Shown here one piece after another: positions 44,517-55,265 of a DNA stretch of 64,000 bases. The stretch lies in contig JAEMWC010000379.1 of the NCBI GenBank assembly GCA_016490735.1, forward strand, positions 27,501 through 91,500, given 5' to 3'. How positions within the stretch are numbered: position 1 is the stretch's first letter; every line of letters starts with the position of its first letter. The position numbers and the translations under genes were made by a program. The notes beneath the pieces were generated by a model. That model had not been told where the DNA came from, did no database searches, and saw only the letters and a program-made list of their open reading frames with translations. This DNA is from Pachyseris speciosa. Its lineage: Eukaryota; Cnidaria; Anthozoa; Scleractinia; Pachyseridae.

Positions 44517-44930
44517 AGGAAATTAAACTATTTCATAACAAACGCAAGAAGACTTCAAACAGTGTTATCCTATGTTAAGGCGGGACTTAACCTAAACACC
44601 GTTTTTGCGTCGCTTGACATGGATTTGACGTTAATATCCCGTTCGCGTTTCAAGCAATCCAAAATCCCTATGCGCACCCCACGAAGCTGTACTGTGGGAT
44701 ATTTATATTTTGTTATTTTGTTTGGGCGTATTTGGAAGAGAATTTTTCTAGAAGGATTTGTTAAATTTAGGGAAATAGGGAATATTGAAGATTTAATGAA
44801 GGTTTCAAATTGGAATTTGAAGTGGAAAATTAGTAGATGGACACCAAAACAGTTCCCCAGCAACCTTCAGTGCCCTTGTGGGGTGTCAATTGTCTGGTGG
44901 TGTTTCAAAACGTTTTTGTACATTTTAATC
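44517..44930. other. Non-coding, nothing recognised
   Basis: Both strands contain overlapping open frames of about 100-140 codons, with no recognisable motif and hydrophobic, low-complexity composition. I regard them as chance frames. Confidence 0.4.
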
Positions 44931-44937
44931 CCTTCTT

Positions 44938-44966
44938 TAACCCTTTCACTCCCAAGGGGTCTCCCT

Positions 44967-45011
<45 letters not shown>

Positions 45012-45037
45012 AGTCACTCTTGGGAGTGAAAGGGTTA
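44938..45037. mobile_element. 100-bp hairpin MITE, AACCCTTTCACTCCCAAG ends
   Basis: TTAACCCTTTCACTCCCAAG at the left is mirrored by TTGGGAGTGAAAGGGTTAA at the right, with TAAAATC direct motifs in the loop. Non-coding. Confidence 0.75.
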
Positions 45038-45089
45038 AACTCCTTAAAATTTCACTCCAGTTCACCGTAAGTCCCACCTTAACTGATGG

Positions 45090-45425
45090 CAACGTCAGTT
45101 AGCTCAGTTCGTAATAGCACCCGACTGCTGAGCGGAAGGTCGCTGGCTCAAACTCCAGACCGGACCGCAAACCAGGATCTTAAAATAACTGGTGAGATCA
45201 TGCTGGCTGTGTGGTCAACATTCTTTCTCGGTTGATATGATCGTCGTATTCAGTAGAGATGTCGAAGGAGGCGTAAAAATGAGAATCCACACACTGATCG
45301 CAAAGAGTAGGGAACATAGTTCGCGGTGCTAGGTCCTGCCCTAGCTCACGTCTACGGGTTGAGTGGAGGCTGGGCGATGTGCTAGACACCTGTCCCTGGA
45401 AAAGTCTCATGGTTACATAAACCAA
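45090..45425 (+). mobile_element. tRNA-derived SINE
   Basis: The head has CAGTTAGCTCAGTTCGTAAT (A box) and GGTCGCTGGCTCAAACTCC (B box). The body contains CAAAGAGTAGGGAACATAG, a block shared in part with the SINE at 48063 (GAAAAGAGTAGGGGACGTAG). Confidence 0.7.
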
Positions 45426-45429
45426 CAGT

Positions 45430-47016
45430 AGTTATTGTCCCTATGCTCCCGAGTGGAACCTGTAAGGCACCGAGAAAGAGATATTTCGAATTGGTTAATA
45501 TGGGTCACCCTGGGTCAATATGGGCCAACCTGGACCTTTTTTGGCCAACATGGGTGGTTATTTTTCCATGACAATATGCTTCTTCGCTATAATCAACGTA
45601 ACCAGTCTTGCAAAGCTCTCACACATTTTGTAGGATGGATCAGAATAATTCATTCCGAGTTATTTCATTGAAGTATGATTCCCGTGGATAACTGAACGTG
45701 AAATGTACATGGATAGATTTCTCCACTCATTAACTAAGCATTCTACTATTTCGATGCTATCACTTCCCAACAAACGGCTGTCAATTTGGACTTGCCTACA
45801 AGTCGAGCTCATGTAAGTGCGGAGCGCGATAGATGGAGCTCGAGCAAGCGCGACTTCGGGTCGGTTCCTTCTGCCAAACAGGAAACCAGAATGGAAGGAT
45901 TTGGAAAGTCTACTGTCTACAGGCTCATTTTTCGCGGTAGACTAGAAAAGTGCAGGCCTTTGATACTGTTTCTGAACAAGCACGTTATTGTTCATTGATC
46001 GTGTCCAACGAGTTATTGATTTCTCACTCATTTGGATGTTCTTCATTGGTCGTCAGGCAGGTCGTTTTGTCTTTCATACCAAGCCTATGTCATGGCATAT
46101 TTACAGACCGATCTTTTTCCCGGGGAAAAGGGTAACGAGGACGGTAACGGCAAAGAAAGCGCCACAAAACAATATTTTGAATGAGCTAAAACAAAGGCTG
46201 TGCACGTGCAGATACTTCTGATGTCAACAGGGCTTCTGCGGGAGTCTGATATCGGCTGGAAGTTCAATCTAAACCTAAACTGGTCTGTGAAAATGCCGTG
46301 ACATTATGGGGCAGTTGCACTCTCCTAGTGAGACCTGTTTTGACGGTTCTTTAACGACATGGAGCTCGGTCACCATATTTTGGGTCATTATTAGATACAT
46401 AAAAAATGCATTTGATTAATGAGAAACAGTGAAATAACAATTTGTCAGGGAAGATAAGCACCAAAGACAGTGCAAAGAGACAACAATAAATGCAAATATT
46501 GCGAGGATGGTGAAGGATGGAGAAGATTGAAACGGATTACAAATAACCTTTTTTAAAAATTGAGGCTAAACTTTTCAAAATCCAAAGACCGTGACGTAGC
46601 TCCTTTAAGGTTCGTGCACACATTCACAGCGATAGCCAACATTGCTGGGTCCAACATACTGGGCGCGTTTGAAGAAGGCGATGGGCGTTTTTGGTAGTTG
46701 TTGGTAGTTAAAACAGCAACACCAAACACGGTGTTTAAACGCAACCAGCAAGCTAGGCGCAGCAATCAGGTTGGACGTTGTTGGCCAACAAAGTTGGGAA
46801 CGTTTGTACGAGCATTTATGTTCCTTGAGTTCGCACCATAGAATAGTTATTGAGAGAATGAACGTTTTTGTAATAGGATAAGTTACATACATACAAGACA
46901 AGCGTGTGACAGTTGCCAAACGGTAACAGAACCGCCAACCGGAAGGGAACATGTTCGGTCAAAATGGCGTGATCTACGTGCCAAGGTTAATAGTGAAGCG
47001 ACCTAGCGCTTGCTTC
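45430..47016. other. Gene-free stretch with short repeats
   Basis: No gene model is supported on either strand. The sequence 45500-45560 has short TGGGTCA/GGCCAAC repeats. The block at 46590-46850, with GTTGTTGGCCAACAAAGTTG-like words, looks like an old dispersed repeat. The overlapping frames near 45786-46267 and 46553-46952 show no motif. Confidence 0.4.
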
Positions 47017-48032
47017 CTAAGTTTTCTGTCGACCTAAAAGCTGAATTTTTGGCTTGCAATTCGTTAGAGCTCTTACTTTATCAATGAGAAAGAATTTTAA
47101 CATAACCAAGTTAAATTTGCTATCCATTTCATTCCCATGAAGCTTGAAGGGATGAATGAACCATAACTTGTTTTTCGGGAAATAGACAAACCAGAAAAAC
47201 CTGCTGTCAGTCACACGAGGATCGCTCTTTCTGACATCACCCGGGATGTAGTAACCAGAAAGTCGACCTATGTTTTCACTTCGCTCCAGGAAGCGAATGA
47301 TAGTGGGTAGTGCAATCTCCAGGAAGACTTTTTGCTCGTAAAACGTTTCCGAAAGAATGGAAAACGCCTTGGCATGCCGTCGAGGAATGTATAAAATATC
47401 AGAGCGACCGCTGAAGCACCGAAGGCTACCGTTACTATTCTTGGAAAGAGTACTTAAATGATATTTTACGTTGAGTTTCTTCGGTCCTAAGTTCATGTTG
47501 GCCACATCTTCGCACGCCCTTCGGCAATTGTTCAAACCGTACGGAGAAATCCACCAGTACCAGTTTGTGCTCGCAGGTTCATACACTGGAGTTGATCCGA
47601 AAGAAAACGACGACTCCCAAATCTTTTCACGGTCAAAATCCGGGAAATTCCAATAATTCAGTATGACATCATCATTGATGTAAAAATATCCTCTGTATCC
47701 CGGATGTTCCCGCATTGCTCTTCCAAGGCACTCGTAACCCAGAACTCCTTTATAGATGTCAACCGTGAGAATTCCAGGTCGGGATGTGTTATGAGGTGGT
47801 CCACAAAATAACAAACGAGGAAAGGCTGGTCTGTATAGTGCGCTCAAGTGAGGTATACTGTCATAGAATGGATAGTTATAGACAATCACGAGTAAAATGT
47901 CTTTAAACACATCTTTCAAACAGGAAATGTTGTCTTCCTGTTTAGTCTGACGGTCCACAGCTGGAAGAGCTGTATTTACTGGGTGCTGGGTGCGAAATTT
48001 GTCCACGCTAAGGTTTCTGGTGCAGTTGTAGC
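47017..48032 (-). CDS. Glycosyltransferase-like protein, last coding exon
   Basis: Minus-strand exon from the acceptor at 48033 to the TAG at 47017-47019. The 338-codon frame holds IVYNYPFYDSIPHL, RLLFCGP, GYFYINDDVILNYWNF (a DxD-like NDD in a glycosyltransferase A-type setting), WYWWISPYG and RSDILYIPRRHA. This looks like the DUF288/STELLO-like glycosyltransferase group, from memory and without alignment. It joins in phase to an upstream exon (48850-48725) encoding a membrane anchor, so a type II Golgi protein is likely. Donor substrate and acceptor are unknown. Confidence 0.6.
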
Positions 48033-48059
48033 CTTGAAATAAAGAGAGAGAAAAATCGT

Positions 48060-48420
48060 TATCGCCGACTGGTTAGCTCAGTGGTAGAGCACTGAGTCTT
48101 CTCGGATAAGGACGATAAACCGTAGGTCCCGTCTCACAACACTTGTTCCTAATAGTCTGTGGGACGTGAAAGAACCCACACTGTTCGAAAAGAGTAGGGG
48201 ACGTAGTTCCCGGTGTGGTGGTCTATCTCTATCTTTCATCTGTCTTTGGCATTCATGTGTGGGTTGGGTGGGCGGGTGAGATCAAATATGGACTGATAGC
48301 GGCAGCCAGAGGCACTTTTACAGGCTCACGTCCGATCTCACCCCAGATGAAGAACTGTAAACCGCCATGAAACTATGAGATATGTGCAGTATGTTAAACC
48401 ATTACCATTACCGTTAAGCA
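48060..48420 (+). mobile_element. tRNA-derived SINE in the glycosyltransferase intron
   Basis: GACTGGTTAGCTCAGTGGTA is an A box. The B box is degraded (CCGTAGGTCCCGTCTC). The body has GAAAAGAGTAGGGGACGTAG, and the tail is CCATTACCATTACCGTTAA. Confidence 0.7.
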
Positions 48421-48724
48421 GTAAGTAATTACCATCCCCTCCCCTCCCAGCCCTCCCCCCTTCCCCCTCTCCCTCTCCCGGCCCCAACCCTGACAGGCGC
48501 GGGACCGCGGGAAGGGACAAACGTAACTGGAGGCAATCGGGGTTGGAATAACTAATCCCCAGTCCCCTCTCTACTTTTTTCTTCCCTTTTTCTTTTTTCC
48601 TTCCTTCTTTCTTTCTTTTTTTTTTTTCCTGAGAGCAGGCCAGATCGGAGAAGTCTGTTTTTGATCCAGTGATGCTTAAAAACGATCCCACTGAACAGAT
48701 GAATTAAAAGGGAAACCTTCTTAC

Positions 48725-48850
48725 TTGTATAAATTGTGAAGATAACAAGGGCCATGATGCAAACCAGGCAAAGCTGGTAGCGCTTTGAAAACAAGCCCCG
48801 TACGGATATACAGCATTCTCTTGAAAACGTCACGCCAGCCGAGCCAGTCT
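48725..48850 (-). CDS. Signal-anchor exon of the glycosyltransferase-like gene
   Basis: The exon is bounded by TTTTTGTTAACAG (acceptor) and GTAAGA (donor). It encodes a basic stretch (VRGLFSKR) followed by a hydrophobic segment, YQLCLVCIMALVIFTIY, and ends in phase 1. That fits the start of the 48032 exon exactly and forms a Ser codon at the junction. It contains no upstream ATG, so the start codon is in an earlier exon that I could not place. Confidence 0.55.
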
Positions 48851-49330
48851 GTTAACAAAAACAAAAGGTATACTTCATAAAAACTACTAAAGAGGACACA
48901 AACGTGGAGCAACTTTGTTTTTGTCACTTTTTACCAGAAACTATAATTGAGCAACAGTTACAGTCACAGAGACGAGATTTTCCAGCCCGAAACGGATCTG
49001 TGGGAGTTTCACTTAGACTCTAGTCCACTTCACGTGTTTGTGGAGGGTATATGGCCATCTTCACTAATGTTTTTATTTTTTTAATTTTGCTGAACAAACA
49101 TGCTAATAAATAACTAAACTAAAAATATGCAAGATGACTATTCGGCTGCATCGCCCTGTTTCATCACTGCCTGTCGAATACGTTCCCTTTCGCCTGTAAT
49201 GATTCGTAAAATTTCAATCTTTACTTACGTAATTTTAATTGAAGTCTCTAAAGCCCTGGACAAACGGAAAATGCTTGGTGACAAAATATCATCAAATCTT
49301 GTTTGGTGTCCAGATATGTTGATGTTTGAA
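48851..49330. other. Upstream region of glycosyltransferase-like gene, no exon placed
   Basis: The first exon(s) of the minus-strand glycosyltransferase-like gene must lie here or further right, but I could not support a position. Sequence is AT-rich and without clear repeats until 49240. Confidence 0.3.
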
Positions 49331-49333
49331 GCC

Positions 49334-49500
49334 CCTGGCCAAACGGTTATTAAACGCGATCAAACAAGACCAATCAAGGTGGCCAAACGGTTTTCAAACG
49401 CGATCAAACAAGACCCCCCCGATTAAGGTGGCTAAATGGTTATCAAACACGATCAAACGCGATCAAGCAAGACTGATCAAGGTGGCCAAACAGTAAAATG
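49334..49500. repeat. GGCCAAACGGTTTTCAAACG tandem repeat
   Basis: About three diverged units contain CAAACGCGATCAAACAAGAC and AAGGTGGCCAAACGGTT. Related single words extend to 49245 and 49540. Confidence 0.75.
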
Positions 49501-49539
49501 TTTGGTCACAAATTGAAGTTTGATAATGTTTAATCACCA

Positions 49540-50500
49540 AGACTGTGCTGTTGTCGTCCTGCTATTTTCATAAGATCTCTATTTTTACGAAAGGCCCGTT
49601 ATATTCCCGTATTCCGGGACAAGAATGTTTACCATTGTTACTAGAAAATTCTTATAAATTGCTTTTGAAATTTCGGTGCAGGAACACAAAATGAATCTAG
49701 CTTCTGTTTGTTCTTCTTTCGGTGTAGATTCAGATGATTGCAACCTTCCACCCCCTCTCACCTCCCCAGCAAGTTTTGTCTTCATAAGATTTTTGGGAAA
49801 TTCGACGAGAACAAGTTCAAATTTCCGCTATCACTTAAACAGTATCTCGCTTAACCGATCACATCGATAACCCTGCGGTGTGAATGAATTTAAAATGAAA
49901 TTTTCCTGACTTTGTTCTCTTTTCATTCATTTGTTTTTTCGTCACAATCTCAGTTCATACCTTAAATCTATTCTCCTAGAAAAACCTCGTACAATACCTT
50001 AAAATCTTCCAGACCGTTTTGTGATCTTAGCTGCATCTAGCGGCCTTCAAAGAAAATGTTATTTTCCAAGCGCTCTCTCAATCAAAGAAGACCTGCTGTA
50101 CCAACACAAAGTGCCACCAGGTGGCGAGGAGCTTATACCCCAAAAGCGTGCAGGGATACCCGGTGGTTGATTGTTCCCAAGTTATTGCTCTCGCATTTCT
50201 CCCGTTCGTTCCTCAGCTTTCAACCTTTTCCCCCTAGAAAACACTGAAAAAGTATACCGGTCGGAACTTTATCCTTTGAAGAAATGGACCAGCAAAAGGC
50301 CCCTTCTCTCAAATTTCCTGATTATTTTTTGGGTAAAGAAACAATACAAGACGCCTTACCACTAACCAGGGATTCAGTCTATGTCATGGGCTTTTGTCTA
50401 TATCTGTGTAATAGTAGTACGACTTTATCAAGTGTCAACGGTGTTACCTTTTACAAACTAATTGGGGGCAAAGAGGGTTGTCCAATGCTGTCGACATGAT
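49540..50500. other. Gene-free stretch
   Basis: I see no exon signals or repeats that can be supported. Small open frames at 49676-49870 and 50056-50499 have no motif. Confidence 0.35.
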
Positions 50501-51720
50501 ACGAGTCGTAAAATATGTTTTTCAACTCGTACGAGTGGACAAGTTGTATCGACTCGACAGACGGAGTTGTCGAGTGGGAAAATGTATCTCATTAGGTGGA
50601 CTTAGAAATTTGTAGCGAGTTAGACATGGTTAGGGTCACTGCCATAGTGTTGTCGAGTCGTACGACTCGTTGGAGTGGAGAAAATGATTGTCGAGTCGAC
50701 AGACAGAGTTGTCGAGTGGACACATGCATCTCATTAGGGGGACTTAGAATTTTGTAGCGAGTTAGACATGATTAGGGTCACTGCGATAGTGTTGTCGAGT
50801 CGTACGACTTGTTCGAGTGGAGAAAGCGATTGTCGAGTCGACAGACAGAGTTGTCGAGTGGACAAATGCATCTCATTAGGGGGACTTAGAATTTTGGAGC
50901 GAGTTAGATATGGCAAGGGTCACTGCGATAGTGCAGGGGCACCCAACCAGCCTAACCAGCCAAAAGTTGTAGAAAGGCATTTTTAAGTACGTTATGGCGT
51001 TTGAAGTCTGTTTAAAGTGATGTTTTGGTTAGCTAGAAAACTTTGATCTGTTCGGATTCCCTAGCTGAAATGTTAATTTCTCGAAAATTTTAGGGAACAA
51101 AATCTTTCTTTGAGAAAATACTAGCTGAAATGAACTTTCTAGGGAACCTTTTCTTCTTTCCGAAAATGCTAGCTGACGTTTTTGACTGCCAAAAACAGCA
51201 ATGACGACCTTTCCGAAACCTCAGGGGTTAAGATTGCCACATTACGAATCTTTTAGGCCACGTTTTACTTACGAAAATCCGAGTGCACTCTTTGATCGAC
51301 GCCGAAAGCCTTAGGCGAACTAACCTCCGCTGAACAGATATCTACCGAAACTTGTCATTGGGTGCCCCTGATAGTGTTGTCGAGTCGTACGACTCGTTCG
51401 AGTGGAGAAGGTGATTGTCGAGTCGGCAGACGGAGTTGTCGAGTGGATAAATGCGTCTCATTAGATGGACTAATGTCGAGTCGTACGACTCGTTCGAGTG
51501 GAGAAAGTGTTTGTCGAGTCGACAGACAGAGTTGTCGAGTGGAGAAATGCATCTCGTTAGGGGGACTTAGAATTTTGGAGCGAGTTAGACGTGGCAAGGG
51601 TCACAGCGTTAGTGTTGTCGAGTCGTACGACTCGTTCGAGTGGAGAATGCGGTTGTCGAGTCGACAGACGGGGTTGTCGAGTGGACAAATGTATCTTATT
51701 AGGGGGAGTTATATATTTTC
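50500..51720. repeat. ~140-bp satellite with CGAGTCGTACGACTCG palindrome
   Basis: About six diverged units lie around 50505, 50645, 50785, 51365, 51472 and 51608. Each has GTTGTCGAGTCG-TACGACTCGTT, GAGTGGAGAA, CGAGTCGACAGACAGAGTTG and ATGCATCTCATTAGGGGGAC. The array is interrupted by about 430 bp of other sequence (50937-51360). Confidence 0.85.
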
Positions 51721-51726
51721 AGTGTG

Positions 51727-52404
51727 TTACAGTCAATTCAGGTCAAGCGTACCCCCCTAGATTACATTAATGAGTTGATTATTTGAACATTGAACTCGTT
51801 AGTCGTTTCGAATAAAGCTATCATTTTTTAAACATTCGAATCAAACTTCGATTGCTGATTGGAGTAAGCGAACAAAAGATGCTCCTTATATGGGAAATCG
51901 AAGCGTCCAACATGGCGTCCAACGGTGAGTGGAAGTGATAGGTGAAAAACGGTATTGTAAATGTTATTATCGAGCAGTTTTTTTGCTCTCTACACCCCAT
52001 AGAGCTTGTAGAAGTCTTATTCGTGATAAAAGGATTTCAGGCGAAGTTCTAGCAAGTCTTCTCGTCAATATTTTTGGTTGTTTACAACGCTGTACGCTAT
52101 CAGCTGTGTTTAATTTCGCTCCGTACAAATTTATTATTTTTAGGATTCCTCGGAAAGAACAATGTTGTTGGATTTTAAAGGGCTAAAAAAGGTGTGCTCT
52201 ATTAAAAGAGATGACAGCATTAAAGTCTCGTTGGTCGAACGCGTTTTTCAAACATCTACGGACAGAGTCCAATCAGCAATTGAAGTTTGATTCGAATATT
52301 TAAAAAATGATTGCATTATTCGAAACGACTAACGGGTTCAATGTTCAAATAATCAAGTCATTAATGTACTCTAGGGGGGTACGCTTGACCTGACTTGACT
52401 GTAA
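51727..52404. mobile_element. 678-bp TIR element inside the satellite
   Basis: The left end TTACAGTCAATTCAGGTCAA is mirrored by TTGACCTGACTTGACTGTAA. The arms extend about 140 bp (CGTACCCCCCTAGA, TCGTTTCGAATAA, AACTTCGATTGCTGATTGG). The interior has no intact transposase. Confidence 0.75.
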
Positions 52405-52429
52405 TGTAAGCGAGGGATACTGCGATATT

Positions 52430-52690
52430 ATTGTGGAGTTGTACGAGTCGTTAGTGTGGAGAAAGCGGCTGAGGAGTCGAGAAACAGGGTTGTCGAGTGT
52501 AGAAATACTCTCATCAGGGGGAATTTGGAGTTTCATGCGAGTTAGATATAGCAACAAACGGTCACTGCGATAGTGTTGTCGTGTCCTACGTCTTGTTCTA
52601 GTGGAGAGTCGGTTGTTGAGTTGAGAGACAGAGTTGTTGATAGCATCTCATTAGTGGGACTTCGATTATTTTCCGCGTTTAGTGTAGGAG
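52430..52690. repeat. Continuation of the CGAGTCG satellite, diverged units
   Basis: Two more units (TTGTGGAGTTGTACGAGTCG, GAGAAACAGGGTTGTCGAGT, CACTGCGATAGTGTTGTCG) follow the TIR element. They are more diverged than those at 50.5-51.7 kb. Confidence 0.7.
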
Positions 52691-52877
52691 TGGAACACAA
52701 TGACAAGTTGATAGTTTTGATCTTACTGGCTTTGTGTTTGTGGTTCTTGTGGTCGCCATGGCGAAAACAAAAAGTATGACAAACGGCATCGAAGAGTCAC
52801 CGCGGTTCGAAGCACGACAACTTCGCTCTCAAGCTATTAGCGTCCTGTAGTTTGAACCACATGTGAATACACATGAG

Positions 52878-53190
52878 TAACGGGCGCTTGTTTCTACTCG
52901 TGGCTTAAAGAACGAGGCATACACGTGTAGCGCGCTTGTTTCTGCCGGTTGCGCCTTTTCGCTTCTTGTTCAAAGAACGAAATGAGACTAGTAACGCGCG
53001 CTTGTTTCGGCTCGTGGCATAAAGAACGATGTATTCACATGTGTAGGGCGCTTGTTTATGCCGGTTGCGATTTTCCCCTTGTAGTTTAAAGAGCGAGGTG
53101 TAAACTAGGAACGCACGCTTCGTCGCTTCTTTCTGCTCGTGGCTTAGAGAACGAGGCATACAAACGTGTAGCGCGCTTGTTTCGTTTTTC
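52878..53190. repeat. Alternating 50/65-bp tandem repeat (GCGCGCTTGTTTC)
   Basis: Five to six units start with GCGCGCTTGTTTC. Two forms alternate: a short one with GCTCGTGGCTTAAAGAACGA and a long one with GCCGGTTGCGCCTTTTCGC. This gives a higher-order period of about 115 bp. Confidence 0.75.
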
Positions 53191-53194
53191 GGCC

Positions 53195-53425
53195 ATGTTA
53201 ATCTTTCTGCTAATGAGATGCATTTTTCCACTCGACAAGTTATTTTGTCGAGTCGACAATAATTTTCTCCATTCGTACTACTCGTACAACTCGACAAATG
53301 TACGAAGCGGACCCTTGGGTGAACTAATGAGATGCATTTTCCACTCGACAACTCTGTCTGTCAAGTCGACACAAGTTGTCGACTCGTACGAGTTGTAAAA
53401 CGCATTTTTCCACTCGGGTCATGTC
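53195..53425. repeat. Inverted copies of the CGAGTCG satellite
   Basis: AATGAGATGCATTTTTCCACTCGACAA and TGTCGACTCGTACGAGTTG words appear in reverse orientation relative to the 50.5-kb array, two units. The region thus forms a very large inverted repeat with the upstream array. Confidence 0.7.
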
Positions 53426-53454
53426 GACAGTATTGGATATGACTGGGCACTAAT

Positions 53455-53605
53455 AAGTAATGGTAATAGGACTGAGTGGAGTCCAATTCGGTCTGTAATC
53501 AAACGAGTGATAACAAAATCGGACGACCGCGCAGCGGGAGTCCGATTTGTTTACCACGAGTATGATTACAGACCCAATTGGACGACACGAAGTCTTATTA
53601 CCAAT
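53455..53605. repeat. GGACTGAGTGGAGTCCAATTCGG repeat, copy 2
   Basis: Close to the copy at 34980-35190: ACTGAGTGGAGTCCAATTCG at the start, CAATTGGACGACACGAAG near the end, and a GCGCAGCGGGAGTCCG centre. Non-coding. Confidence 0.55.
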
Positions 53606-53951
53606 TAATCATAAAAATTACAATTCCCGAGAAAAGAGGAAGAGCCAAGTTATAAAAGGGAAGGAAATTTTGCATTAAAAGACTGACAAAGGAAGCGTAT
53701 ATAAATTGTTTAATGTCGCTCTGAAATTGACTAAGATCAAAATGCATGCTGATTGTAACCAAGGTTGTGATTGGTTGATTTAAAATACTACTTTGAATGT
53801 GATTGGCTTATTGAACTGTCCGATAACAAACTGTCCAATAACAAAGTGTCCAATAACAAACTGTCCGATAACAACTTGGCACGTAAATTAGTGGAAAATA
53901 GGAGCTTTTTAAACCAATCACAATCGAGGAAATTGTAATTTTTATGATTAA
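53605..53951. mobile_element. 347-bp MITE, TTAATCATAAAAATTACAA ends
   Basis: The 21-bp end is perfectly mirrored at 53931-53951. The interior includes four ~16-bp units of the type TGTCCAATAACAAAC and GATTGG boxes. Non-coding. Confidence 0.75.
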
Positions 53952-53959
53952 GGTGAATA

Positions 53960-55265
53960 CACTAAAACAGAATAAAAATTACAGTAATTTCCACTGATAA
54001 AAGAGGATGACGAGCAATGCTAAAAAGATCGATTCTATATTGATTTGGAAAGCTAAGTTTTACAGTCTCTTTCATTTTATACTTGTAACAAGTTAACAAT
54101 TTTCTCGGCTATAAAAATCGGAACTAATCGATCAAAAACTGATTTGAAAAACTACTTTTATTCGACCCGAAAAGTCAACGGGACTTTCGTGAATCTTGCC
54201 TGAACTATAGAGCTATAATCGATTAGGGCTTATCCTCTCAGCAGAGAAGGTGTCTTCATTTAAATTAATTCAAGCAGAATTAACATCGATCTTTTTTTAA
54301 TTCTGTATTTGACAGATCATTATGACACGCAAGGCAGGTGAAATCACAAAACAGAAATGGACAATGAGTGGCAAGCGTCATTGTTCATACATTTTTGATT
54401 AACTCACTCGACACGTGAATATGTCACTCCTAAACAAAATATTCACTTCAATGATCGTGCTAAAGTAAGCTTGCAATCCTGAAAGGGAGCAAAAAAAATA
54501 AAATAAAATAAAATAAACAGGAAATTTTACAGAACATTCGCTACACCTGATTTGTGCCTTCACTTGTGAAACCTGATGAAGGATAACTTACCCTGGTTTT
54601 TTTTTTCTCTCGACGGAATTGAGCGGCGCCTACTTCGCTCTCTACGCTTCGGTGAGGGAGAAGACCTCTGGCATCCAGAGTAAGGATAACTATTTACAAA
54701 AGGCCAATACACATTTTCGATTTGCCTTTAGTATTACCGAAAAGTGAGAACGGTGATAGCAATAGTTTTTCTAGCGGTATAAATTTGTTTGTTTGTTTGT
54801 TTTTTGTTGTTGTTGTTGTTTTTTTTTTTTTGCAGTGTCAGAAATTCCTTATAGCTGACAGGGCAAAGGAAAAAATTGTCGATAAGTCCAAATTCGTGAC
54901 AAGATAAAAACGAACATGCTTCATAGTTTTGCTGAGAATTTTTCTTTTTACTTTGTTGTAAATGCAGAAGATGGCTGAAAAACGTGTTGAGCTCGATGAA
55001 TTCCAAATAGGCCCGGACTGAAAATATTCATTGATTGTTTGATCGACATGATAAGCAATAACGAGTGTGGTCGAGAGTGCTGCCTTCTGCGTCTTTCGTA
55101 ATACGTCTCTATACTGATATGTACATCTCCATGAAGCGTTTTTCTCTCTGGCAAATTTTTGGCCACATTCTAGCAGAAGGGCGACTGTGTGTACTTATCC
55201 TTGGGAAAATGCAAATGTTAATGTTCTCATGGCCTCTCAGTTCTTTCTGCTTTTTAATTTTGTTT
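53960..55265. other. Gene-free stretch downstream of the GPCR
   Basis: Contains an (AAAAT)n run at about 54488-54518 and a GTTT/GTT-rich run at 54785-54830. No exon is supported on either strand. Confidence 0.4.

Noticed and set aside
44562..44993. 143-codon plus frame and overlapping 97-codon minus frame
   Set aside because: No motif, hydrophobic and repetitive composition, and both strands open over the same AT-rich stretch, so chance frames.
45786..46267. Overlapping small frames on both strands
   Set aside because: None shows a domain, start context or splice signals that I can support.
52905..53351. 148-codon minus frame in the 53-kb region
   Set aside because: It is a translation of the alternating tandem repeat and satellite units.
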